DNA of 8,450 nucleotides, from assembly GCA_008363265.1 (NCBI GenBank), contig RHKR01000076.1:1-8450 (forward strand), in the 5' to 3' direction. This document shows positions 1 through 6,945 of this stretch, piece after piece (within the stretch, counting starts at the first letter, position 1; the number at the start of each line of letters is the position of its first letter). The position numbers were made by a program, and so were the translations under genes. This DNA is from Chlorobiota bacterium. GTDB lineage: Bacteria > Bacteroidota > Ignavibacteria > Ignavibacteriales > Ignavibacteriaceae. Below the pieces are notes generated by a model. It saw only the letters and a program-made list of their open reading frames with translations, was not told where the DNA came from and ran no database searches.

Positions 1-1711
1 TCTCATCCTCCACATCAACCGTGATCAGGTTAAAATCGACATTGGCGAGGTTGAATCCACCGGTGTAGAACCTGAGCATCATCTTGTGCGTACCCGCGGT
101 TAAATTGACATTCTCCATCGAAGCGAACTGCCAGTTCTGCCATCCGCCCGTGTTGGGGACATTCACGAATCCATTTCCGACACCGTCAAACAGCACGAAA
201 ATGCTTCCGCCCGTGTTCTGGGATGCCACATTAAAATCGAGCCGGTAAATGCCGCTCTGCTGAACATTAATGGTGTATGTAAGCCACTCACCGTTGTTTA
301 TCCAGCCGACATCGTAGCCGTTCGAACCAAAATCGGAGCATTGTTCGATATCAACGCCGTCATTTCTGTATTGGTAGCCGGAGTTGTAAACAGCACCGCC
401 GCCCGTGTTCTGGTAGTCGTTATCGGAGTAGGCAACTCCCTGTTCGCCCATATCGTAGTCGGGCGCGTAAACGGTGCCGGGCACTACATTGGGTGCATAC
501 GGGGTTGTCGCGGAGCTGAACGGCTGCTTCAGGAGGGCGTGAACATAGTCCCTGTTACGGGTACAACTCTCAAGTTTCAGCAGGTTCGCCTGTGTCATCA
601 GCGCGCTGTAAGCGTAAGTGGAGGTCGGGCGCGAACCCGAACCGCCCCAATAGTTGAGGAGCGTCTGATAAAGGGGTGAAAGGGTTACCGAGAGGGGTCC
701 CGACGTCGATTTTATCTTCTTATGAGGCCATGTTGCCCAGCCGATGTTGTTGTTTTTCATCAGTTCGGCCATGTCGGTCAGCCACTGGTTCGAGTTCTCG
801 CCTGTCTCGCCGAGCCAGAGTGGGCGGTTCGAATTGTTGCGGAGATCGAGGAGGTACTGTATCGAACCGGTGTTGTTCGTGTTCCAGTATTTGTGGAAAC
901 TGTAGCAGAGGTTCGCGTCCCACGGTGGGGTGAGTCCGCTGAAATCGGTGGCGAACCAGTTGCCTTCGATATAAATTATATGGTTCTGGTCAACAGCTCT
1001 GATGGTGTCAGTAAGCCTTATATACAAGTTTCTCAGGGGTACATTGCCCGCTCCGAGGTCCCACTTCGGCTCGTTCAGGAGGTCGTATCCGCCGATCCAT
1101 TCCTTGTCCTTGTACCTTTCGGCGATCTTTCTCCAGATCTTAACCGTCAGATCCTTGTTGCTTTCGCTCTCCCAAAGAGAGGGGTAAGCGGGGTTATAGT
1201 CGCTGATGTTCTCGTTGCTTTGGCCACCGGGGGCGGCATGCATGTCGAGGATAAGGTATATCTGATTCGCTTCGCACCATGCGAGGAGGGAGTCAATGAT
1301 CTGAAACCCTTTCTCGAGGAAAACCGGAGGGTTGGTGTTCGTGGCAAAGAGGTTGTAGTGGAACGGGAGTCTGACCGAGTTAAAACCCCAGGCTTTAAGG
1401 GAGTCGATATCAATTTTTCTAACATAGTTGTTACGCCAGGTTTCGTAGAATGTCTCGGTGTTGGCCTCGCCGATCAGATCGACGATCTTGGCGCGGATCT
1501 GCCACTGTGCGTTGGCAAAACCGGAGGTGTGAAGCATGTAACCTTCCTGCAGGAGCCAGCCGCCGAGGCCGACTCCCTTAAGAAAAACTTCCTGCCCCTG
1601 TCCGTTTACAATCGTCTTCCCGCTGACCTTTAAAAATCCCTGGGCAGTCAGTGTAACCGTCATCAACAAAAAACAGGAGACCGCCCGGGATAAAAAACGT
1701 TTATAATTCAT
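1..1711 (-). CDS. GH5 family endo-/exo-beta-glucanase with C-terminal CBM6 (3' end beyond window)
   Basis: The frame from the ATG at 1711 stays open to the window edge, giving 570 residues with no stop. Residues 1-23 look like a Sec signal peptide (basic start, hydrophobic core, TAQ near cleavage). A GH5 TIM barrel spans about 27-355. Visible GH5 landmarks are Arg114 (VRLPFHYN), His158 (LDMHAAPGGQ), Asn213-Glu214 (LLNEP, proton donor), His273 (SFHKYW), Glu302 (LGETGEN, nucleophile) and Trp325/328. Residues about 408-563 form a CBM6: PGTVYAPDYD, then VDIEQCSD, VGWINNGEWLTY, VPNTGGWQNW and GGFNLANVDF. The family hydrolyses beta-glucosidic bonds in cellulose, beta-1,3- or mixed-linkage glucans, and CBM6 binds such glycans. 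The exact GH5 subfamily cannot be fixed by eye. The start lies 26 bp after the GH3 stop, so the gene probably closes the glucanase operon. A sorting tail probably follows outside the window (inference). There is no Shine-Dalgarno motif before the ATG. Confidence 0.93.
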   Translation of the reverse strand, partial: MNYKRFLSRAVSCFLLMTVTLTAQGFLKVSGKTIVNGQGQEVFLKGVGLGGWLLQEGYMLHTSGFANAQWQIRAKIVDLIGEANTETFYETWRNNYVRKIDIDSLKAWGFNSVRLPFHYNLFATNTNPPVFLEKGFQIIDSLLAWCEANQIYLILDMHAAPGGQSNENISDYNPAYPSLWESESNKDLTVKIWRKIAERYKDKEWIGGYDLLNEPKWDLGAGNVPLRNLYIRLTDTIRAVDQNHIIYIEGNWFATDFSGLTPPWDANLCYSFHKYWNTNNTGSIQYLLDLRNNSNRPLWLGETGENSNQWLTDMAELMKNNNIGWATWPHKKIKSTSGPLSVTLSPLYQTLLNYWGGSGSRPTSTYAYSALMTQANLLKLESCTRNRDYVHALLKQPFSSATTPYAPNVVPGTVYAPDYDMGEQGVAYSDNDYQNTGGGAVYNSGYQYRNDGVDIEQCSDFGSNGYDVGWINNGEWLTYTINVQQSGIYRLDFNVASQNTGGSIFVLFDGVGNGFVNVPNTGGWQNWQFASMENVNLTAGTHKMMLRFYTGGFNLANVDFNLITVDVEDE

Positions 1712-1737
1712 GTCGCGCTTTCAGTCATTATTCTCTT

Positions 1738-4002
1738 TTAATGGGAGACTTTACTGATGAGGGCGAACTTCTCCTGCAAGCCGCCGACAGTGACAACAAA
1801 ATCACCAAGTTCGACAATTCTTGAATTGGAGGCACCGATGAACGACATTTCATCCCACCCGATGGTGAATGTTACGGTCTTTGTCTGTCCCGGTTCGAGC
1901 TCGATCTTGTCGAATCCTTTAAGCTGCTTGTTGGGGCGGCTTACCGTGCCGAACATATCGGTGAGATAGAGAAGAACTGCTTCCTTCCCTTTCAGTTTGC
2001 CGGTGTTGGTAACATCCACGGTTACTTTAACCTGATCGTTCTCTGTGATCTCTTTCGCGCTAAGCTTCAGATTCGAATACTTGAACGAAGTGTAGCTGAG
2101 ACCGTGCCCGAACGGGAAGAGAGGATCATACTTGTTGCCGTCGAAGAACTCGATCGGTTTGTAATCGTAAAGGGTGATGCCGTTCGGTCCTTTCGGATAG
2201 GTGACCGGGAGTTTAGCGCTCGGGTTGGCATCTCCAAAAAGGATGTCAGCTATCGCTCTTCCACCTTCCATACCGGGGAGGAACGAGGCGAGGATGCCAT
2301 CGGTCTTTCCGGCAATACGGGTAATAAGTCTAGGGCGACCCTGGAGCATCACAAGTACCACGGGCTTACCGGTGGCGATGATCTTTTCAGCGTAAGCAAG
2401 CTGTGCTTCGGGCAGGGTGATATCTGTAATGTTACCCGGGGTTTCGCAATAGGCGCTTTCACCGAGGCAGAGGACTACAACATCCGACTGCTTTGCCAGT
2501 TCTACACCTTTCGATCCGGCGATCTCCTTGTCGAAATTCACGCCCTGATCGAATGTTACATTCTTCTCACCGATCTTGCTTTTAATGGCTTCGAGGACGG
2601 TCTCTTTTTCCTGCGGATAGAGTGATTCCTCATTTCCCTGCCATGTAATTGTCCAGCCACCGTTGAGGGATGAAAGCATGTTGGCTGTGGGGCCTGTTAC
2701 GAAAACCTTTTTATCTTTCGCCAGTGGAAGGATGTTCTTTTCATTTTTCAGAAGTACAACCGCTTCACGGGCTGCTTCGAGGTTAGCCTGTGTGTGCTCA
2801 GCCGAAGCGAACTGCGGGAGGAACGATTTGTCGGGATACGCGTTCTGGAAGAGACCGAGTTTCATCTTTACAAAAAGTATTCTTGAAACCGCGTCATCAA
2901 TTCTTGACACAGGCACTGAGCCTTCTTTGGCAAGTTCGAGAAGGAGGTCATAAAAACTGAGGTCTGTCGGAACCATGCTCATATCGACACCGGCCATAAC
3001 AGCCATGAAAACAGCTTCCTTCGGTGATGAAGCAACACGGTCACGGGTGAAGAGGCGTTTGATGTCTTCCCAGTCGGAAACAACAAAGCCTTCAAATTTC
3101 ATTTCGCCTTTAAGCACTTCGGTAAGAAGGTGGTAGTTGGCGTGACCGGGGATACCATCGATCTCTGCAGAGTTAACCATGGCTGTAAGCGCACCGGCTT
3201 TAACACCCGCTTCGAACGGAGGAAGGAAGTATTCGCGGAGCGTTCTTTCCGACATCAAGGCCGGGGTTCTGTCGAGTCCGTTGAACGGAAAGCTGTAGCC
3301 GACATAGTGTTTAAGGCAGGTTCCGTATCTTCCCGCGGGTACTTTATCGTTCTCGTGTGAAGCTTTTATGTAGCTGTAGCCGAGTTGCGATGCAAGGTAG
3401 GGATCTTCGCCGTAGGTTTCCCAAAGGCGCGGCCAGAGGAGCTGACGGCCTACATCAAGCACGGGGTTGAAGTTCCAGGGAATGCCTGAGCCGTAGGTCT
3501 CAACCGCGGTAATAACAGCCGCCTTTTTGGCCACTTCACGGTTGAAGGTTGACGCGGTCGCGAGTGCCTGTGGGAAGAGTGTTGCGCCGCTTGTGTAGGT
3601 TGCCCCGTGGATCGCATCGATACCGTAAAGAACGGGGATTTTAAGTCTGGTCTTTTTTGTCGCGAGGTCCTGGATCTTTGTGATCACTTCGTGCCAGTAG
3701 TTGATCTCATGTGCCTTGTCGTAGACGTTCAGCAGGGAGCCAACGCCGTATTTAACCACCACTTCCTCGAGTTTCTTTTCATCGAGCTGGTGATGCTGAT
3801 CTTTGTTGCCCTGTTTGGCGGAAACAGCCTGGATGGTGATCTGGGTCATCTGTCCGACCTTTTCTTCGAGGGTCATCTGTTTGATCAGTTTGTCGACTTC
3901 AGACCTGATCTCCTTGTCGCTCTTCTGAGCAAACACGGTGAAAGCCATCAGGGGGAGGAGAAGTAATAAATGGATCGATTTAAAAGTCTTCATAAATTTC
4001 AT
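1738..4002 (-). CDS. GH3 family beta-glucosidase (BglX/ExoI-like), exported
   Basis: This complete 754-residue protein is normal length for a three-domain GH3. Residues 1-25 are a Sec signal peptide ending FA before Gln26. The N-terminal TIM barrel (about 35-385) contains IPVLYGIDAIHG, the WETYGEDP segment, KHYVGYS and GFVVSDWEDI, in which Asp310 is the expected nucleophile. The second alpha/beta domain (about 410-635) contains LGESAYCETPGN. Glu520 is the likely acid/base by analogy with barley ExoI-type enzymes (family knowledge, aligned by eye). PFGHGLSYTSF and a fibronectin-III-like domain (about 650-745) close the protein. The family releases terminal beta-linked glucose from oligosaccharides. 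There is no lipobox Cys and no T9SS tail, so a periplasmic location is inferred. It lies 37 bp after the GH16 gene and 26 bp before the GH5 gene. Met4 is an alternative start. Resemblance to Bacteroides xyloglucan-locus GH3 enzymes leaves substrate preference open. Confidence 0.95.
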   Translation of the reverse strand: MKFMKTFKSIHLLLLLPLMAFTVFAQKSDKEIRSEVDKLIKQMTLEEKVGQMTQITIQAVSAKQGNKDQHHQLDEKKLEEVVVKYGVGSLLNVYDKAHEINYWHEVITKIQDLATKKTRLKIPVLYGIDAIHGATYTSGATLFPQALATASTFNREVAKKAAVITAVETYGSGIPWNFNPVLDVGRQLLWPRLWETYGEDPYLASQLGYSYIKASHENDKVPAGRYGTCLKHYVGYSFPFNGLDRTPALMSERTLREYFLPPFEAGVKAGALTAMVNSAEIDGIPGHANYHLLTEVLKGEMKFEGFVVSDWEDIKRLFTRDRVASSPKEAVFMAVMAGVDMSMVPTDLSFYDLLLELAKEGSVPVSRIDDAVSRILFVKMKLGLFQNAYPDKSFLPQFASAEHTQANLEAAREAVVLLKNEKNILPLAKDKKVFVTGPTANMLSSLNGGWTITWQGNEESLYPQEKETVLEAIKSKIGEKNVTFDQGVNFDKEIAGSKGVELAKQSDVVVLCLGESAYCETPGNITDITLPEAQLAYAEKIIATGKPVVLVMLQGRPRLITRIAGKTDGILASFLPGMEGGRAIADILFGDANPSAKLPVTYPKGPNGITLYDYKPIEFFDGNKYDPLFPFGHGLSYTSFKYSNLKLSAKEITENDQVKVTVDVTNTGKLKGKEAVLLYLTDMFGTVSRPNKQLKGFDKIELEPGQTKTVTFTIGWDEMSFIGASNSRIVELGDFVVTVGGLQEKFALISKVSH

Positions 4003-4026
4003 CGTTTTTGGTTTGTGGGTGATCAG

Positions 4027-4039
4027 CCGGGATGCCCGG
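4027..4039 (-). other. Small GC-rich inverted repeat between GH16 and GH3 genes
   Basis: Directly after the GH16 stop codon the transcript would read CCGGG-CAT-CCCGG, a 5-bp stem with a 3-nt loop. No T-run follows, so it is not an intrinsic terminator. It could act as a weak processing or 3'-stabilising stem that sets different levels of the two messages, but a stem this short may be chance. Confidence 0.3.
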
Positions 4040-5836
4040 TTAATTTAAAAGAACCAGTTTTCTTGTTTCAAAAATTGAATTGCCGGCAAGTGTAAAGAGG
4101 TACACTCCGCTTGCAGCGAGATCACGTGCAGTGATGGGGATCGAGTAGTTTCCCTCTTCAAGCCAGCCAAGATCGCGCTTTGCAACAGTCTCTCCGGTAA
4201 CGCCTGTCAGCGTGTAGCTGTAGTTACCGGGCTTGTTAACGAAAAAAGATATTGTCGTCTGTCCGTTGAACGGATTGGGGTAGTTCTGATTTAGTATGAA
4301 CGACTCAGGACCGGCCGGATCATTTTCACCGATCCCTGTGGGCTCCGGCTCGATCACAATTCCGTTTATCAATGGGTAATCGACATAAGAAACAAAATGA
4401 ATGTCGAGTACACCGTCATTCACCGCTACATTGGTTACTTCTTTAACAAGGGCAGTATTCAGACCGGCCTGAGCATAGATATCAAGCTGGGAAACAACTT
4501 TTGAGGCCTCAACAAAAACATCGAAGACCCTCTTGCCTGCCTGGGTGTAGTAGTTCTCGGCGAACATCAGTTTTACCATGTACCTGCCCGAAGGAACACG
4601 GACACGGTATGTTGCCATACCGTACTTTTCAGCGCGGTAGATCTCATCCTCATCAGTTCCGTTGATCTGCAGGTTTGAGGCGTAGGCGGAGCTCTGTCCG
4701 TCAAGGAAGCCGTGCTCGGCACCCCATCCGAACTCGCCATCGGCAAGGTAACCGATAGCGGCAGGACCCCCACAGTTGATCTTGTAAGGCCATGTATATG
4801 TTCTTTCGAGGTAGATCGCGAGTGCTCTTGGCGACATGGTATTGCCCCAGCCATCCTTCACGTTAAGAACGATAAGGTTTCGGGCGGAGACGAAATCCCA
4901 GCCGCTTACAGTAAGTTCAACGCTTTTTCTGTCGCTGCGCAGGGTTGCTGTGGTAACGGTTGCTCCAACGATATTGAAGTTGCCGACCGACTGTGAAGTA
5001 ACTGAGTCAAGTTCCTCGGAAAAATATGCGATCACCTTTCCGTTAACCACTCTTGTTGAATAGAAAACGGGGCCTTTAACATCGGTGTAACCGAGGTTAA
5101 CTGCATCAGTGAGGCAAAGGATAAGTTTTCCACCGGTTATTACGGCGTTGGTGGTCACGAAATCGCAGCCGTTGCCGTTAAACGTATGGGTTGCCTTTTC
5201 CCAGCGGGCGGTGTTCCAATAGTCAAAATCATCCGACCATGAGAGTGAGAAATTGTTACCCGTGCCGTAGTTGCCTGTACCGGGGGTGTATGTGTAATAT
5301 TTCACCCAGTCGTAGTAAGCAAAAGCAGGGAGCGCGTTCGGGTCGAACACACCGGCCCAGTTCGTATAGGTCGGGTTCCAGATATTCATCATCAGCTTCT
5401 GCGCCTTGTTAAGAGTCGGGATGTGGGGCCCGGTCTGGCGGTACACTTCAACCCCGTCGACAAACCATGCAACGTAAGTGGGGGTCCACTCAAAAGCATA
5501 GGTATGGAAATCAGTATGGGGCGAAAACGGCGTTGGGAATCTGCCGACATGGCTCGTCTGGTTCGCTGTTATCGTGTTGAACTGGAGGTCGTTGTCGTAG
5601 CGGCCCATTATTTCGATATCGATCTCGTTCCACTGATCGAGACTGCTCATGTTGTCGTTGTATGTAAAGAACGATGAGAGCATTCCGTCCCGGCCTGCCG
5701 ATTTCAGTGAGACCTCGAACCTGCCGTAAAGATAGCTCTGCTTGGTTCTGAACTCGGCTCCTTTGTAGTCTTTGGCAAGGATGACTTCTGATAAAATAAG
5801 TGTGACCGCGAGGAGTAAAAATGTTGTTTTTCTCAT
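4040..5836 (-). CDS. Circularly permuted GH16 lichenase-type beta-glucanase with Ig-like, malectin and T9SS sorting domains
   Basis: This is a complete 598-residue protein. Residues 1-21 are a signal peptide (hydrophobic core, ILA then KDYKGAEF). The catalytic domain is GH16: WNEIDIEIMG holds Glu71 (nucleophile), Asp73 and Glu75 (acid/base), followed by FHTYAFEWTPTYVAWFVDG, LMMNIWNP and YYDWVKYYTYTPG. The EXDXE spacing is that of lichenases (1,3-1,4-beta-glucanases), not the bulged EXDXXE of laminarinases. The segment that normally begins a lichenase (WSDDFDYWNTARWEKATHTF to GGKLILCLTD, residues about 200-243) comes after the normal C-terminal strand, joined by a Gly/Thr/Asn linker at about 184-195. 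This is the circular permutation known in Fibrobacter succinogenes beta-glucanase. Next come an SbsA-type Ig-like domain (about 252-345), a malectin-like domain (about 349-496, starting YKINCGG and ending INGIVIEP) and a T9SS type-A tail (about 512-598, NQNYPNPFNG to RKLVLLN). T9SS tails of this type lead to outer-membrane export and usually surface anchoring. It is the first gene of the glucanase operon. The ATG has no Shine-Dalgarno motif. Confidence 0.95.
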   Translation of the reverse strand: MRKTTFLLLAVTLILSEVILAKDYKGAEFRTKQSYLYGRFEVSLKSAGRDGMLSSFFTYNDNMSSLDQWNEIDIEIMGRYDNDLQFNTITANQTSHVGRFPTPFSPHTDFHTYAFEWTPTYVAWFVDGVEVYRQTGPHIPTLNKAQKLMMNIWNPTYTNWAGVFDPNALPAFAYYDWVKYYTYTPGTGNYGTGNNFSLSWSDDFDYWNTARWEKATHTFNGNGCDFVTTNAVITGGKLILCLTDAVNLGYTDVKGPVFYSTRVVNGKVIAYFSEELDSVTSQSVGNFNIVGATVTTATLRSDRKSVELTVSGWDFVSARNLIVLNVKDGWGNTMSPRALAIYLERTYTWPYKINCGGPAAIGYLADGEFGWGAEHGFLDGQSSAYASNLQINGTDEDEIYRAEKYGMATYRVRVPSGRYMVKLMFAENYYTQAGKRVFDVFVEASKVVSQLDIYAQAGLNTALVKEVTNVAVNDGVLDIHFVSYVDYPLINGIVIEPEPTGIGENDPAGPESFILNQNYPNPFNGQTTISFFVNKPGNYSYTLTGVTGETVAKRDLGWLEEGNYSIPITARDLAASGVYLFTLAGNSIFETRKLVLLN

Positions 5837-5855
5837 ATCTCAAATTCTTGGTTAT

Positions 5856-5895
5856 AAAAATGGCCGGCTCTCATTATGGGGATACAGAGCCGGCC
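5856..5895 (-). terminator. Rho-independent terminator after the PorV/PorQ-family gene
   Basis: Read on the minus strand, GGCCGGCTCT and AGAGCCGGCC form a perfect 10-bp GC-rich stem around a 14-nt loop, followed by A and a run of five T (ATTTTTATAA). The stem starts 7 bp after the stop codon at 5903. It separates the outer-membrane-protein operon from the glucanase operon. The T-run is only five long, so some read-through is possible. Confidence 0.88.
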
Positions 5896-5902
5896 TTCCG
5901 CA

Positions 5903-6931
5903 TTAGAAATTAACGGACATTGTAAACTTCTGGATGTTCGTGAACCTCCCGAAGCTTTGGTACGCATAGTCGAAAACGATCGCCACGTTGTTCATCAGAT
6001 TCTGCCTGATACCGAATCCGGCAGTGAACGACTCTTCAGAGTCCTGCTGGAACATCGACTTGTATCCTCCGCGGATGAAGAGGAACTTGTCGAAGCTGTA
6101 CTCGGCACCGAAGTTGATGCTTTCGTAGTCGTCGCTGGGGTGTGTCGCATCGAGGGCAACCATCAGATTGTGAGCGCCGGTCTTAATTGGGTTATACATG
6201 ATACCCACTCTGAAATTCAGAGGGAGCGACCATGCACCTGTCTCGAGGTAAGCGGGTATCTTTCCGTTGTTACCTGTACTGCCGGGATCGAGATCGTGGA
6301 GCACGAGGTTGGATGTACCGCTAAGCTGCACCTTGGTACCGAAGTTGGAGATCGACATCGCGAGAACCGCGTCATCAAACGGGGTTACATACTGTACACC
6401 CATATCGATGGCAAAAGCGGTCGCGCTCATTTTCCAGATGCCCTGATAGATGAATTTGGGGTTGAAGCCGAGAGAGAACTTGTCGGTAAGCCTGATCGCG
6501 TAGGCGAGGCTTATCGCGAGGTCGTTCGCCGTGAATGTTTCCCCGGTTCCTCCAGGCTGCTCAACAGTTGTAACCCTCATCTCACCGATATTGGAGCTGA
6601 GGAAACTGACGCCGATGGTTCCCATGTCGCCCATGTTGTAGCTCGCCGCCAGGAAGTTGTACCTGATATCGGCGATCCACATTGTATGGTCGAACATCAT
6701 CTGAAAGCCTTCGGCCTTTGTGAGACCGGCAGGGTTCCAGTAGATCGAGCTGACATCATTGGAAACACCCGCGAAGGCACTTCCCATTGCCACTGAACGC
6801 GCGCCCTGTCCCACTGAGAGGAAGGGGGCCGCGGTGGTTCCGCGCTTGGAAACGTCCGATTTGAAGCCTTGTGAAAAGGCCGGAGCGGCGCAGAAAACGA
6901 AGATCAAAAGTGATAAGATTGTCTTTTTCAT
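5903..6931 (-). CDS. PorV/PorQ-family outer-membrane beta-barrel protein
   Basis: This complete 342-residue protein has a 20-residue signal peptide (MKKT start, APAFS before Gln21). After it comes the family's conserved N-terminal stretch (about 37-70): FLSVGQGARSVAMGSAFAG, then SSIYWNPAGL. The rest is made of alternating amphipathic strands typical of a FadL-like barrel (ISLAYAIRLTDKFSLGFNPKFIYQG; LFIRGGYKSMFQ; NNVAIVFDYAY). The chain ends VNF with a C-terminal Phe, the usual recognition feature of outer-membrane barrels for the BAM machinery. Family members include PorV and PorQ, which help release and attach T9SS cargo, but Ignavibacteria-type genomes carry many paralogs of unknown specific role, so the symbol is withheld. 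It starts 14 bp after the upstream gene stop, so the two are probably co-transcribed, and a strong terminator follows it. Confidence 0.88.
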   Translation of the reverse strand: MKKTILSLLIFVFCAAPAFSQGFKSDVSKRGTTAAPFLSVGQGARSVAMGSAFAGVSNDVSSIYWNPAGLTKAEGFQMMFDHTMWIADIRYNFLAASYNMGDMGTIGVSFLSSNIGEMRVTTVEQPGGTGETFTANDLAISLAYAIRLTDKFSLGFNPKFIYQGIWKMSATAFAIDMGVQYVTPFDDAVLAMSISNFGTKVQLSGTSNLVLHDLDPGSTGNNGKIPAYLETGAWSLPLNFRVGIMYNPIKTGAHNLMVALDATHPSDDYESINFGAEYSFDKFLFIRGGYKSMFQQDSEESFTAGFGIRQNLMNNVAIVFDYAYQSFGRFTNIQKFTMSVNF

Positions 6932-6945
6932 TTCAGTCCGTCCGC

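Noticed and set aside
144..409. Three copies of the 11-mer CCGCCCGTGTT (144-154, 207-217, 399-409), which could suggest a dispersed repeat or binding site.
   Set aside because: Each encodes Asn-Thr-Gly-Gly in the CBM6 module, where such loops are a normal family feature. They are explained by protein sequence and codon preference.
722..1633. A 303-codon open frame on the plus strand.
   Set aside because: It lies entirely antisense to the GH5 gene, whose active-site motifs and signal peptide are clear. Its translation shows no recognisable domain and a Val/Arg/Glu-rich composition typical of a shadow frame.
2104..2625. A 173-codon open frame on the plus strand, with others opposite the GH3 gene.
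   Set aside because: These are mirror frames of the well-supported GH3 coding sequence and have no independent protein signature.
5837..5860. A possible promoter with an AT-rich stretch (TTTTTATAA) before the GH16 gene.
   Set aside because: The AT-rich part is the terminator T-run, and no -7/-33 pair with proper spacing could be recognised.
5876..6796. A 306-codon open frame on the plus strand.
   Set aside because: It is antisense to the PorV/PorQ-family gene and begins inside the terminator hairpin. It shows no recognisable motif, signal peptide or membrane segment.
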